A DNA stretch of 64,000 bases, from assembly GCA_028224375.1 (NCBI GenBank), contig JAOIVW010000001.1, positions 1 to 64,000 on the forward strand, in the 5' to 3' direction. The notes below the pieces were generated by a model that worked only from the letters and a program-made list of their open reading frames with translations, was not told the origin of the DNA and did not search any database. Below, piece by piece: positions 46,093 to 54,649 of the stretch; positions within the stretch are counted from its first letter, which is position 1; every line of letters begins with the position of its first letter. The translations under genes and the position numbers were made by a program. Origin of the DNA: Hellea sp. GTDB lineage: Bacteria; Pseudomonadota; Alphaproteobacteria; Caulobacterales; Maricaulaceae.

Positions 46093-47238
46093 ATGTCGTC
46101 AAACAGCAATTCATCCCCAGCGAAATATGTGCTGACCCAGGAAGATCGCTCCATCACGTTCAGGCCGAATGGTGACTGGACGCTTGATCAAGTGGCAGCT
46201 ATCGATCCTGTTCTAACAGCAGAGCTACAGGCGCTTGATTATGACATGGTCTATTATGATTTTACCGATTTAGGCGAGCTCGATACGGCGGGGGCTTATA
46301 TGTTTGCCCGTGCCGTGCGTATCGGACCAGGGCAAAGACATTTCTGGGTCGTGACAGAAGGCACGAAGGGTCAACAAACCCTCATGCAAGCGGCTGCGGA
46401 CGCGGTGAAAGGCAAACCGCCAGTGGTTGACCGTCAGTGGTATGATTCTTTGACGCGTCTTGGAAAAGCGACAGAACGATTTTTTACTGAAGTTTTCGAG
46501 ACCCTAGCCTTTATAGGCAAGTTTTTTGCCGTGTTCTTCAAGCTGATGCTCCGCCCAAGACAGATAAGGTGGAATTCTGTCGTCTCGCTTATAGAAGAAA
46601 TTGGTCTCAATGCCGCGCCCATCGTCGTAACGCTGTGTTTCTTCATTGGCGCAGTCATTGCCTATATGGGCGCGAGTCTCTTAGCCTCATTCGGAGCCTC
46701 CGTCTTCATGGTAGACTTGGTTGGTGTCTCGGTTTTGCGTGAACTCGCCCCTATTATTACCGCTATCCTAATCGCAGGGCGCTCTGATTCGGCCTTCACG
46801 GCTCAAATCGGAGCGATGAAAATGCGCCAAGAAGTTGACGCTATGACAGTGATCGGGCTTGATACCTTTGAAACACTCGTCGTGCCTAGGGCGATTGCCT
46901 GTTTAGTGTCACTGCCGATACTGACCTTTTTAGGGATGATGAGCGGCGTTTTTGCGGGCATGTTAATCGCGTGGACGGGCGAAATTGATATTTCACCCGT
47001 GCTGTTTTTCCAGCGCCTTAATGAAGTCGTCGGCGTCAAAGCTTTTTGGGTAGGCATGGTCAAAACGCCCTTTTTCGCCGTGATTATCGCAGTTATCGGC
47101 TGCCGCCAAGGTCTGGCCGTCACAGGCAGTGTTGAGTCGCTCGGCTCGCGCACGACGCAGAGTGTTGTACAATCCATCTTTGCGGTGATAGCGGTGAATG
47201 CAATTTTCGCCATTCTGTTCTATCAGATGGGGATATAA
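46093..47238 (+). CDS. mlaE: MlaE-type permease with N-terminal STAS domain
   Basis: A 381-residue ABC permease. Residues about 10-105 form an STAS-like domain (DYDMVYYDFTDLGELDTAGAY); the rest is the MlaE permease with about five or six TM helices (IEEIGLNAAPIVVTLCFFIGAV, ELAPIITAILIAGRSDSAF). Fusion of STAS with the permease is common in alphaproteobacteria. It starts the operon with the ATPase, the MCE protein and a lipoprotein, which maintains outer-membrane lipid asymmetry. Confidence 0.92.
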   Translation: MSSNSNSSPAKYVLTQEDRSITFRPNGDWTLDQVAAIDPVLTAELQALDYDMVYYDFTDLGELDTAGAYMFARAVRIGPGQRHFWVVTEGTKGQQTLMQAAADAVKGKPPVVDRQWYDSLTRLGKATERFFTEVFETLAFIGKFFAVFFKLMLRPRQIRWNSVVSLIEEIGLNAAPIVVTLCFFIGAVIAYMGASLLASFGASVFMVDLVGVSVLRELAPIITAILIAGRSDSAFTAQIGAMKMRQEVDAMTVIGLDTFETLVVPRAIACLVSLPILTFLGMMSGVFAGMLIAWTGEIDISPVLFFQRLNEVVGVKAFWVGMVKTPFFAVIIAVIGCRQGLAVTGSVESLGSRTTQSVVQSIFAVIAVNAIFAILFYQMGI

Positions 47239-47239
47239 G

Positions 47240-48028
47240 ATGAGCATTGAAGATAAAGACACAGCGCCTCCCATGGAAGCCCACGGAATTTTGACGCAAT
47301 TTGGCACAAATGTTATCCATGAAAATTTGGACTTTCGTGTAGAAAAAGGCGAAATTGTTGGACTAGTCGGCGGATCAGGTACGGGTAAATCGGTACTTCT
47401 CAATACAATGTTGGGCCTGAAAGAGCCTGAGGGCGGTATCATCCGCTATTTTGGACGTGACCGCACAGAGCTGACAAAAGAAGAGCGCGAAGCGATTAAT
47501 AATGAAATGGGGGTTTTGTTTCAAGGCGGCGCTCTGTTTTCATCATTGTCCGTACGGGAAAATATCATGGTGCCCTTACGGGAACATACCGACTTACCAG
47601 TTCCGTTGATGCGAGAATTGGCCGATATGAAAATTCACATGGTCGGATTGCCAGCACAGTCCGCGACTCTCTATCCGTCTGACCTGTCAGGCGGGATGAA
47701 AAAACGAGCGGGACTCGCGCGGTCTTTATCTCTCGATCCAAAGTTGCTGTTTTTGGATGAACCGACAGCTGGGCTTGATCCTGTAGGGGCGAATGCCTTT
47801 GATGAGTTGATATTAGGGCTGCGCGAAGCGATGGATCTCACCATTTTGATGATTACACATGACCTTGATAGTCTTTACACAATTTGCGACCGCGTCGCCG
47901 TCTTAGTGGATAAACGCATTGCCATTGCGGATACTCTCCCTAAAGTGCAAGAATATGATCACCCTTGGGTAAAAGAATATTTTGGCGGGCCTAGATCGCG
48001 GGCAGCTTTAAAAGCAGGAAAGACTTAG
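47240..48028 (+). CDS. mlaF: MlaF-type ABC transporter ATPase
   Basis: A 262-residue ATPase. Walker A is GGSGTGKS, the signature LSGGMKKR, Walker B LLFLDEPTAGLDP and the switch histidine in MITHD. I chose the ATG one base after the permease stop codon; an earlier in-frame ATG lies inside the permease gene. It energises the MlaE permease. Confidence 0.93.
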   Translation: MSIEDKDTAPPMEAHGILTQFGTNVIHENLDFRVEKGEIVGLVGGSGTGKSVLLNTMLGLKEPEGGIIRYFGRDRTELTKEEREAINNEMGVLFQGGALFSSLSVRENIMVPLREHTDLPVPLMRELADMKIHMVGLPAQSATLYPSDLSGGMKKRAGLARSLSLDPKLLFLDEPTAGLDPVGANAFDELILGLREAMDLTILMITHDLDSLYTICDRVAVLVDKRIAIADTLPKVQEYDHPWVKEYFGGPRSRAALKAGKT

Positions 48029-48041
48029 TTCGGGCTCAACC

Positions 48042-49019
48042 ATGGAAAACAAAGCACATTACGCGCTGATAGGTACATTTGTTCTGATATCTCTCTTCAC
48101 GATCATCGCTTTCGTAGCCTGGTTGTCCAATGCGCAATTTGACCAACAATTCGATGAATATGAAGTCTCGTTCCAAGGCGGTGTGCAAGGCATGTCTCAG
48201 GGAACTGAAGTCAGATTTAACGGGCTGAAAGTCGGTGACGTTACAAGGCTGCGCATCGACCCGAATGATACCAATGCCGTGTTAGTTGATATTCAAATCG
48301 AGAAGGGCACGCCTGTTGATACAAAAAGTGTGGGCCGTATGGAGCCTTTGGGGCTTACGGGGCTGAACTATATTCAAATTATTCCTGGGGGTGAGGGATT
48401 TCCTCTTATCACAGATTTGCCGGGTAGCGGTCCTTACCGCTTGGTGGGCGAAGGCAGCCGTATTGATGCGCTTCTAGGCGGCGGCGGTAATGTTATCGAG
48501 GCGGCGCAAACAGCCCTTTCTAGAGTTAATACCATCATGAACCAACAGGGCATAGATGACTTTCACGCTATACTTTCAAATTTGGAACAAATGACGTCTA
48601 ATCTTAGAGATGTAGATATCGACAGTGAGTCAATCGAGAATACTTTGAACGCGTTTGAAGCGGCCGCCAAAGATGTCTCAACCGCAGCCCTAAATGTTGA
48701 TAATGCGGCTAAGGATTTTGATGACCTCATGAAAAACGACGTGAAGTCGGTTATTGCGCGGGCGAACGTGTCTATGGCTGAATTGGATAAAGCTTTGGGG
48801 TCAATAAAAGGGGTGTCTGACAATACTGGTGAGCTGATCGTCGATAGCCGCGACGCGATTAATCGTTTGTCAAACTCAGGTTTGACAGACCTTGAAGAAA
48901 CTATTGATGGATTTCGCCGTCTTGTTGTAACGCTCGGACGGATTGCTGACGATCTAGAGCGTAATCCCGCACAATTTATTGCGGGTGAACAACGCGAAAC
49001 AGTAGAGTTGCCACAATGA
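48042..49019 (+). CDS. mlaD: MlaD-type MCE protein
   Basis: A 325-residue protein with one N-terminal TM (about 7-29) and an MCE domain (about 38-118: YEVSFQGGVQGMSQGTEVRFNGLKVG, GRMEPLGLTGLNYIQI). A long helical C-terminal region (about 145-310) follows, more than in E. coli MlaD and typical of alphaproteobacterial members. It forms the periplasmic lipid-conducting ring. It overlaps the next gene by 4 bases. Confidence 0.92.
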   Translation: MENKAHYALIGTFVLISLFTIIAFVAWLSNAQFDQQFDEYEVSFQGGVQGMSQGTEVRFNGLKVGDVTRLRIDPNDTNAVLVDIQIEKGTPVDTKSVGRMEPLGLTGLNYIQIIPGGEGFPLITDLPGSGPYRLVGEGSRIDALLGGGGNVIEAAQTALSRVNTIMNQQGIDDFHAILSNLEQMTSNLRDVDIDSESIENTLNAFEAAAKDVSTAALNVDNAAKDFDDLMKNDVKSVIARANVSMAELDKALGSIKGVSDNTGELIVDSRDAINRLSNSGLTDLEETIDGFRRLVVTLGRIADDLERNPAQFIAGEQRETVELPQ

Positions 49020-49639
49020 TAAAAAGACATTCCCTCAAAACAGTTTTAAGCGCAGCGGTGTTGGCTTCTCTAAGTGGTTGCGTGTCATTACTACCCGACC
49101 CTGCGCCAGCCGAGAGTGTTTATCGTCTAAGCGCTCCGCGCGAGCATGTCGTTCATACGGCCTCAGCTCAAGTTATAAGAGTTGATAGGCCCAGCGCATC
49201 TAATGTGTTTGAGACCCGAGACATTATCGTATCTCCGGATGGCCGTAGATTGGCTGTCGCAGGCGGCGCAAGATGGTCAGAAGTCATTCCTGTTATGGTA
49301 CAAGAGTCATTAATCGATGTGATGGGCCAGAGAGCTGACCTTGTTGGGCTTATTCCGTCATCAGGCGCACGCACGAATATGCGCATACATATGACTATAA
49401 AAAACTTTGAAGCTCATTATGATAATGGAGAGGATAGCCCACCATTGGCTGTTGTGCATTATTCCGTCACGCTCGCAAATTCGTCAGATAGAAATTTCGT
49501 GGGGTCTCTTGATGTAGAGAAAAGGATTCGAGCTGACGCTTCTCGCGTAACAGCAATAGTGAATGCGATAGACGAGGCGAACAAGCAGGCTATGAATGAT
49601 ATTGCCGATTGGGTGCAATTGCCTAAGAACCGGAGTTGA
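49016..49639 (+). CDS. ABC transporter auxiliary lipoprotein
   Basis: A 207-residue lipoprotein with lipobox LSGC (about residue 18-21). The domain (PAESVYRLSAPREHV, IRVDRPSASNVFETRDIIVSPDG, RWSEVIPVMVQESLIDV) matches the PqiC/ABC_trans_aux family. It is the fourth gene of the Mla-type operon and probably sits at the outer membrane as a partner of the MCE protein. Confidence 0.87.
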   Translation: MIKRHSLKTVLSAAVLASLSGCVSLLPDPAPAESVYRLSAPREHVVHTASAQVIRVDRPSASNVFETRDIIVSPDGRRLAVAGGARWSEVIPVMVQESLIDVMGQRADLVGLIPSSGARTNMRIHMTIKNFEAHYDNGEDSPPLAVVHYSVTLANSSDRNFVGSLDVEKRIRADASRVTAIVNAIDEANKQAMNDIADWVQLPKNRS

Positions 49640-49645
49640 CGGGCT

Positions 49646-50200
49646 TTAATCCTGTTTCGCCACTTGCCTTCTGTTTCGCAAGGTTTGAATGCCGACAAAT
49701 AATAGCGCGAAAGTAACGCCTGCAATAGGTAACAGCCATTCAAAGCGCTCCCCGACAACTTCGCCTACCAAATGGCAAAAGGCGAATATCACAAGCGCGT
49801 ATATCGTGGCTGTAAAGGCGACGATTGCGCAAAACTTCCAGTATGGCACTTTAAAAAAACCGCAGGCAACATAGGTTGGAATGCGAGCAAACGGAACAAA
49901 ACGAGCTCCAAACAGTGTCGCTAATGTATAGCGCTGAACTTTATCCTGTAAATCGACAACTTTCTTCTTTTCTGCAAAGGCACGTGCCCGTGGGTTTTTA
50001 AGCGCCGCCCAGCCGATCCAGTACTTCCAAATATCAGAGAGAATCAATCCAGCTAAAATCACAAAAAACATAGATGGAAAGTAATTTGGATTATTTGCGG
50101 AAAGCGTTGCGGCCAGAAACACGGCGGCATCTTCTTGTACGAAAGGGCCAACAAAGACACTCAGGTAGTGAAGTAGCTCAGAATCTGCTAGCCAATCCAT
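49646..50200 (-). CDS. DedA family membrane protein
   Basis: A 184-residue VTT-domain protein with about four or five TM segments. FVGPFVQEDAAVFLAATL and LFGARFVPFARIPTYVACGFFKVPYWKF are DedA motifs, including the FxR region. Members affect membrane lipid homeostasis and polar-lipid flipping. Convergent with the Mla operon, a suggestive association. Confidence 0.87.
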   Translation of the reverse strand: MDWLADSELLHYLSVFVGPFVQEDAAVFLAATLSANNPNYFPSMFFVILAGLILSDIWKYWIGWAALKNPRARAFAEKKKVVDLQDKVQRYTLATLFGARFVPFARIPTYVACGFFKVPYWKFCAIVAFTATIYALVIFAFCHLVGEVVGERFEWLLPIAGVTFALLFVGIQTLRNRRQVAKQD

Positions 50201-50423
50201 ATATTTATCACAGTCTTTTCACCATTAGGCCCCGATTCTATCTCTAATTTGCGTTTTGAAGCTCTCTTGGCAAGTAAACTATGAATTTTTGCGAAAAACA
50301 TTCTGCAACAGGCGTTGCGTTCATATAGTGAAAGTGACATAAGGCGCGAAATTTCACTGACAGATACGGGTGCTGAGCGAGACGCGTTGGCACCTTTCCT
50401 GTTTAAGACGATGGACTTACGTC

Positions 50424-51764
50424 ATGCAAATAAAAGAACTCAAAGCCGAAGGCCTCAGCAAAACTTTTGCGATCACGGTGCCTAAAGAGGATTTGGACAC
50501 AAAGCTTGAAGCTAAAATTAAAGAGATGCAGCCGCAAGTCTCGCTAAAGGGCTTCCGCCCCGGTAAGGTGCCTGTCGCGCATATCCGCAAAATGTTTGGT
50601 CAGAGCATCATGAAAGACGTTGTCGAAGAAACCGTCAATGAGACAACGCAACAGGCCATCAACGATAATAAAATTCGCCCTGCGGGTCAGCCGAAAGTCG
50701 ATCTTCGCGCAAACGGTGAAGACGTCACGAAAGGCAATGCGGATTTGGAATACCAACTCACTGTTGAGTCTATTCCTGAATTTGAACCTGTTGATCCAGC
50801 AACATTGAAATTTACGCGCCTCACGCATGAAGCTGATGTAAAAGAACTAGAGGAAGAGGTCGCTAAACTCGGCGAAGGTCAAAAGTCTTACAAAAAGAAA
50901 GCTAAGACAGCCAAAGCCAAAAAAGGCGACGCGGTTCTTATCGATTTTGTCGGCACTGTTGACGGCGAGGCCTTTGATGGCGGCGCGATGGAAGGCCATC
51001 AACTCGTTATCGGGTCAGGGACATTCATCCCCGGTTTTGAAGATCAACTCGTTGGCGTCAAAGCCGGTGATGAGCTTGACGTAAAAGTCACATTCCCAGA
51101 GCCCTATCAGGCGGCTGATTTAGCGGGCAAAGACGCTATCTTCGCGACGAAAGTTATCGAAGTTCAAGGCGAACAAGACGCTGTCATTGATGATGAATTT
51201 GCGCAGAAATTTGGCTTGGCGGATTTGGAAGCTCTTAAAGCGGCTGTCAAAGATCAATATGGCTCACAGCTTGAAATTCAATCTCGCATGAAGCTAAAAC
51301 GCGCCATCCTTGATGAGCTTGATAAAAAGCATAAGTTTGATTTACCGCCAAACATGGTCGAAGCTGAGTTTTCTAACATCTGGTCACAAGTTCAATCTGA
51401 AAAAGAAGCCGGACAGCTTGACGAAGATGATGCCAAGAAAACCGATAAGCAGCTTGAAAAAGACTACCGCAAAATCGCAGAGCGCCGTGTGCGCCTAGGA
51501 TTGGTTCTGGCTGAAATGGGTCAAAAGCAAGAAATTCAAATTTCCAATGAAGAGCTACAACAAGCGATGATCGCTGAAGCGCGTCAATATCCCGGCCAAG
51601 AGCAGCAAGTGATTGAGTTCTATCAAAAGAACCCACAAGCTATCGCTCAGCTTCGCGCGCCTATCTATGAAGAGAAGGTTGTCGACCTGATTATCGAAAA
51701 AGCGAAAGTCACAGATAAGAAAGTGACGAAAGACGTTCTTTTTGAAGAAGACGAAATGATTTAG
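50424..51764 (+). CDS. tig: Trigger factor
   Basis: A 446-residue ribosome-associated chaperone and peptidyl-prolyl isomerase. The N-terminal ribosome-binding domain contains LKGFRPGKVP. The FKBP domain covers about residues 155-240 (GDAVLIDFVGTVDGEAFDGG, GFEDQLVGVKAGDELDVKVTFPE). A helical substrate-binding C-terminal domain follows. The ATG at 50424 gives the family's normal start MQIKELKAEG. Followed by a terminator. Confidence 0.96.
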   Translation: MQIKELKAEGLSKTFAITVPKEDLDTKLEAKIKEMQPQVSLKGFRPGKVPVAHIRKMFGQSIMKDVVEETVNETTQQAINDNKIRPAGQPKVDLRANGEDVTKGNADLEYQLTVESIPEFEPVDPATLKFTRLTHEADVKELEEEVAKLGEGQKSYKKKAKTAKAKKGDAVLIDFVGTVDGEAFDGGAMEGHQLVIGSGTFIPGFEDQLVGVKAGDELDVKVTFPEPYQAADLAGKDAIFATKVIEVQGEQDAVIDDEFAQKFGLADLEALKAAVKDQYGSQLEIQSRMKLKRAILDELDKKHKFDLPPNMVEAEFSNIWSQVQSEKEAGQLDEDDAKKTDKQLEKDYRKIAERRVRLGLVLAEMGQKQEIQISNEELQQAMIAEARQYPGQEQQVIEFYQKNPQAIAQLRAPIYEEKVVDLIIEKAKVTDKKVTKDVLFEEDEMI

Positions 51765-51792
51765 TTTCGTTTGCGAAATGTAAAAATGCAGA

Positions 51793-51821
51793 AGCCCGGT
51801 TCATAAGAGCCGGGCTTTTTT
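51793..51821 (+). terminator. Rho-independent terminator after tig
   Basis: AGCCCGG pairs with CCGGGCT around a 10-base loop, followed by six T. Confidence 0.9.
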
Positions 51822-51838
51822 GTATCTAAATTTACGGC

Positions 51839-52165
51839 CTAAGCCGCTTTGAGGAACTCAGTAATTGATATTTGAATGTCGCGAGCCTTCTCAACATCAA
51901 TGCGTCCGTCCACAAATTTAATGAAATTATGGATCGTTTCAGCGCCATCATTATTCATATAATTATGCAGAATTTGCTCTTCACGATCTAAAGCGGGATG
52001 ACTGATGTTTAATCCAGCACGCGTAAAGTTATAAAGGCGCGGCATTATAATAAATTTTTGCACGTTGGGCTGTCCAGCGGCGCCAATCAGCGCGTCCCAT
52101 ATCGCGATATCTTGTTTTGCTAATGATTGTGCACGTTTCTTACGCGCAAGGTCTCTGTCTGACAT
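51839..52165 (-). CDS. Hypothetical protein, 108 residues
   Basis: A mostly helical protein starting MSDRDLARKKRAQSLAKQDI. No signal peptide, TM segment or known motif is visible. GGGGGC upstream of the ATG can serve as ribosome binding site. It sits opposite to and between tig and clpP, where most relatives have no gene. Function unknown. The 284 bases between it and clpP hold no other gene I can support and should contain the clpP promoter. Confidence 0.65.
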   Translation of the reverse strand: MSDRDLARKKRAQSLAKQDIAIWDALIGAAGQPNVQKFIIMPRLYNFTRAGLNISHPALDREEQILHNYMNNDGAETIHNFIKFVDGRIDVEKARDIQISITEFLKAA

Positions 52166-52449
52166 ATTTGCCCCCTGTTATGACAGTTGCTCTGCTAGAT
52201 TAATCTTCCTGAGAAATCCAGTCCCTAGTCTTAAAAAGTGTAGGCTTAGGATAATATTCTCGTTTTAAATGTGATATGCGTCACAGTTTCAAAATTTGTG
52301 TCTCGCAGTGCGTAAATATCTATGCCCCCTCTTGTAAAACAGGCGCAAGATGCTGATATTAGCTCAATGGCTTTGCACATAAAGCCTTAATAAAAATGCT
52401 GTCCTATGCGTATAAAGACAGCAAGTGATTCGAATTCAAGGATGTTCTC

Positions 52450-53070
52450 ATGCAAGACCCACAAGACGTTTTAACTAGTTACCTCATTCCGACGGTTGTT
52501 GAGCAATCCAGCCGCGGGGAACGTGCCTTTGATATCTATTCACGTCTCTTGCGGGATCGTATCATTTTCCTCTCTGGCGTTGTCGAAGACGGCATGGCCG
52601 CATCTATTACCGCGCAGCTACTCTTCCTCGAATCTGAAAACCCGAAAAAAGAAATCTCCATGTATATCAACTCGCCAGGCGGCGTCGTCACGGCGGGCAT
52701 GGCGATTTATGACACTATGCAATACATCAAATCACCTGTGTCCACAGTCTGTATGGGTCAAGCCTGCTCAATGGGTTCACTCCTTTTGGCTGCTGGTGAG
52801 GCTGGGCAGCGCATCGCGCTTCCAAATGCGCGCGTGATGGTTCACCAACCCTCAGGCGGTTTCCGCGGTCAGGCGTCTGACATTCAGCGTCACGCCAATG
52901 ATATCCTCGCGATGAAAAAACGCCTTAACGAGATTTATGTCCATCATACGGGTAAGAAATATGCGACTATCGAGAAGACGCTCGACCGAGACCACTTCAT
53001 GACAGCTCAAGAAGCCAAAGACTTCGGAATTGTGGACCACGTCTACGAAAAACGCGGCGACGATAAGTAA
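52450..53070 (+). CDS. clpP: ATP-dependent Clp protease proteolytic subunit
   Basis: A 206-residue serine protease that forms the two-ring ClpP barrel. The catalytic triad is S107 (GQACSMGS), H132 (MVHQPSGG) and D181 (LDRDHFM). It works with ClpX, encoded next, and degrades ssrA-tagged proteins; ssrA and sspB are also in the window. A ribosome site AAGGA lies upstream. Confidence 0.97.
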   Translation: MQDPQDVLTSYLIPTVVEQSSRGERAFDIYSRLLRDRIIFLSGVVEDGMAASITAQLLFLESENPKKEISMYINSPGGVVTAGMAIYDTMQYIKSPVSTVCMGQACSMGSLLLAAGEAGQRIALPNARVMVHQPSGGFRGQASDIQRHANDILAMKKRLNEIYVHHTGKKYATIEKTLDRDHFMTAQEAKDFGIVDHVYEKRGDDK

Positions 53071-53260
53071 GCTAGACAAGTAAATGTGTTAAGGATGGTA
53101 GGTGATTTAACTTGCCAGTTTACGCAGAAAAGTGTTCCTTAACGGGAAAGTGTAAGGCATGATTAAGAAAAACGTCATATTACGGTGCAATAAGCACCCG
53201 AATTGATGGAATCATCTTTGCAAAGATATTCCCGATAACGGGCACAAACGGAATGGACTT

Positions 53261-54526
53261 ATGAGCAAAACCACAGGCAGCGACAGCAAGAACACGCTTT
53301 ATTGCTCATTTTGCGGCAAGAGCCAGCACGAAGTCCGTAAGCTTATCGCGGGGCCGACAGTCTTTATCTGTGATGAATGTGTCGAACTTTGCATGGACAT
53401 CATAAAGGAAGAGGGCAAAGGCTCGATTTCTAAGGCTCAAGAAGGTGTCCCGACGCCGCAGGAAATCTGCGAAACACTAGATGATTATGTCATCGGTCAG
53501 TATCACGCCAAACGCGTTTTATCTGTCGCCGTGCACAATCACTATAAGCGGTTAAATCACTCAACCTCCAATCCTGATGTTGAGCTTGCTAAATCTAACA
53601 TCCTGCTCGTCGGACCTACGGGTTGCGGTAAAACGCTTCTAGCCCAAACATTGGCCCGAATTCTGGATGTACCGTTCACAATGGCGGATGCGACCACGCT
53701 AACAGAAGCTGGCTATGTCGGCGAAGATGTTGAGAACATCATTTTGAAATTGCTTCAATCTGCTGAGTATAATGTAGAGCGCGCTCAGCGCGGTATCGTC
53801 TATATTGACGAAGTTGATAAGATCAGCCGCAAATCTGATAATCCCTCCATCACGCGCGATGTGTCAGGTGAGGGCGTTCAGCAAGCGCTTCTAAAGATTA
53901 TGGAAGGCACAGTGGCTTCTGTGCCGCCGCAAGGTGGACGTAAGCATCCTCAACAAGAGTTCTTACAAGTCGACACAACGAATATCCTTTTCGTTGTCGG
54001 CGGCGCTTTTGCCGGTCTTGATAAAGTCATTGCCAATCGCGGCGATGCTGTCTCCATCGGATTTGGCGGTAAGGTTAAAGAGCTTGATGATCGCCGTGTT
54101 GGTGAAATCCTACAAGGCGTTGAGCCCGAAGATCTAACGCGTTTCGGTCTTATCCCTGAATTTGTCGGACGGCTGCCCGTTATCGCAACATTGACAGACC
54201 TTGATGCCGAGGCGCTTGTTACAATCCTGACAGAGCCGCGCAACGCGCTGGTCAAGCAGTATCAAACACTGTTTGAAATGGAAGATGTGCGTTTGTCCTT
54301 CTCTGATGACGCTTTGAAGGCCATTGCCAAGAAAGCCTTGGACCGCAAGACAGGTGCGCGTGGATTACGCTCGATTATGGAGGGCATTTTGCTCGACAGC
54401 ATGTATGATTTGCCGACCTATGAAGGCGTAGAAGAAGTGGTTATTAACGGCGAAGTTGTCAAAGGCGAAGCTAAACCCTTATTGATTTACTCTGACAAAA
54501 AACAAACAAAAGAAAAGGCCTCTTAA
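53261..54526 (+). CDS. clpX: ATP-dependent protease ATPase subunit ClpX
   Basis: A 421-residue AAA+ unfoldase. The N-terminal zinc-binding domain has YCSFCGKS and ICDECVELC. Walker A is GPTGCGKT, Walker [11 protein letters not shown], and sensor/pore elements (GYVGEDVEN) are present. It recognises substrates directly and through SspB. The 190 bases after clpP may hold a separate promoter. Confidence 0.97.
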   Translation: MSKTTGSDSKNTLYCSFCGKSQHEVRKLIAGPTVFICDECVELCMDIIKEEGKGSISKAQEGVPTPQEICETLDDYVIGQYHAKRVLSVAVHNHYKRLNHSTSNPDVELAKSNILLVGPTGCGKTLLAQTLARILDVPFTMADATTLTEAGYVGEDVENIILKLLQSAEYNVERAQRGIVYIDEVDKISRKSDNPSITRDVSGEGVQQALLKIMEGTVASVPPQGGRKHPQQEFLQVDTTNILFVVGGAFAGLDKVIANRGDAVSIGFGGKVKELDDRRVGEILQGVEPEDLTRFGLIPEFVGRLPVIATLTDLDAEALVTILTEPRNALVKQYQTLFEMEDVRLSFSDDALKAIAKKALDRKTGARGLRSIMEGILLDSMYDLPTYEGVEEVVINGEVVKGEAKPLLIYSDKKQTKEKAS

Positions 54527-54649
54527 AGGTCTGATTTATACAGGTAATTGGTGGTATTATCGGGTGCAAAGCCTTGAAACCACTGTCTTTGCATCCCACC
54601 TTGGTATGAACGGATACGTATATAGCGTGCCACCAATTTGAGATTATCT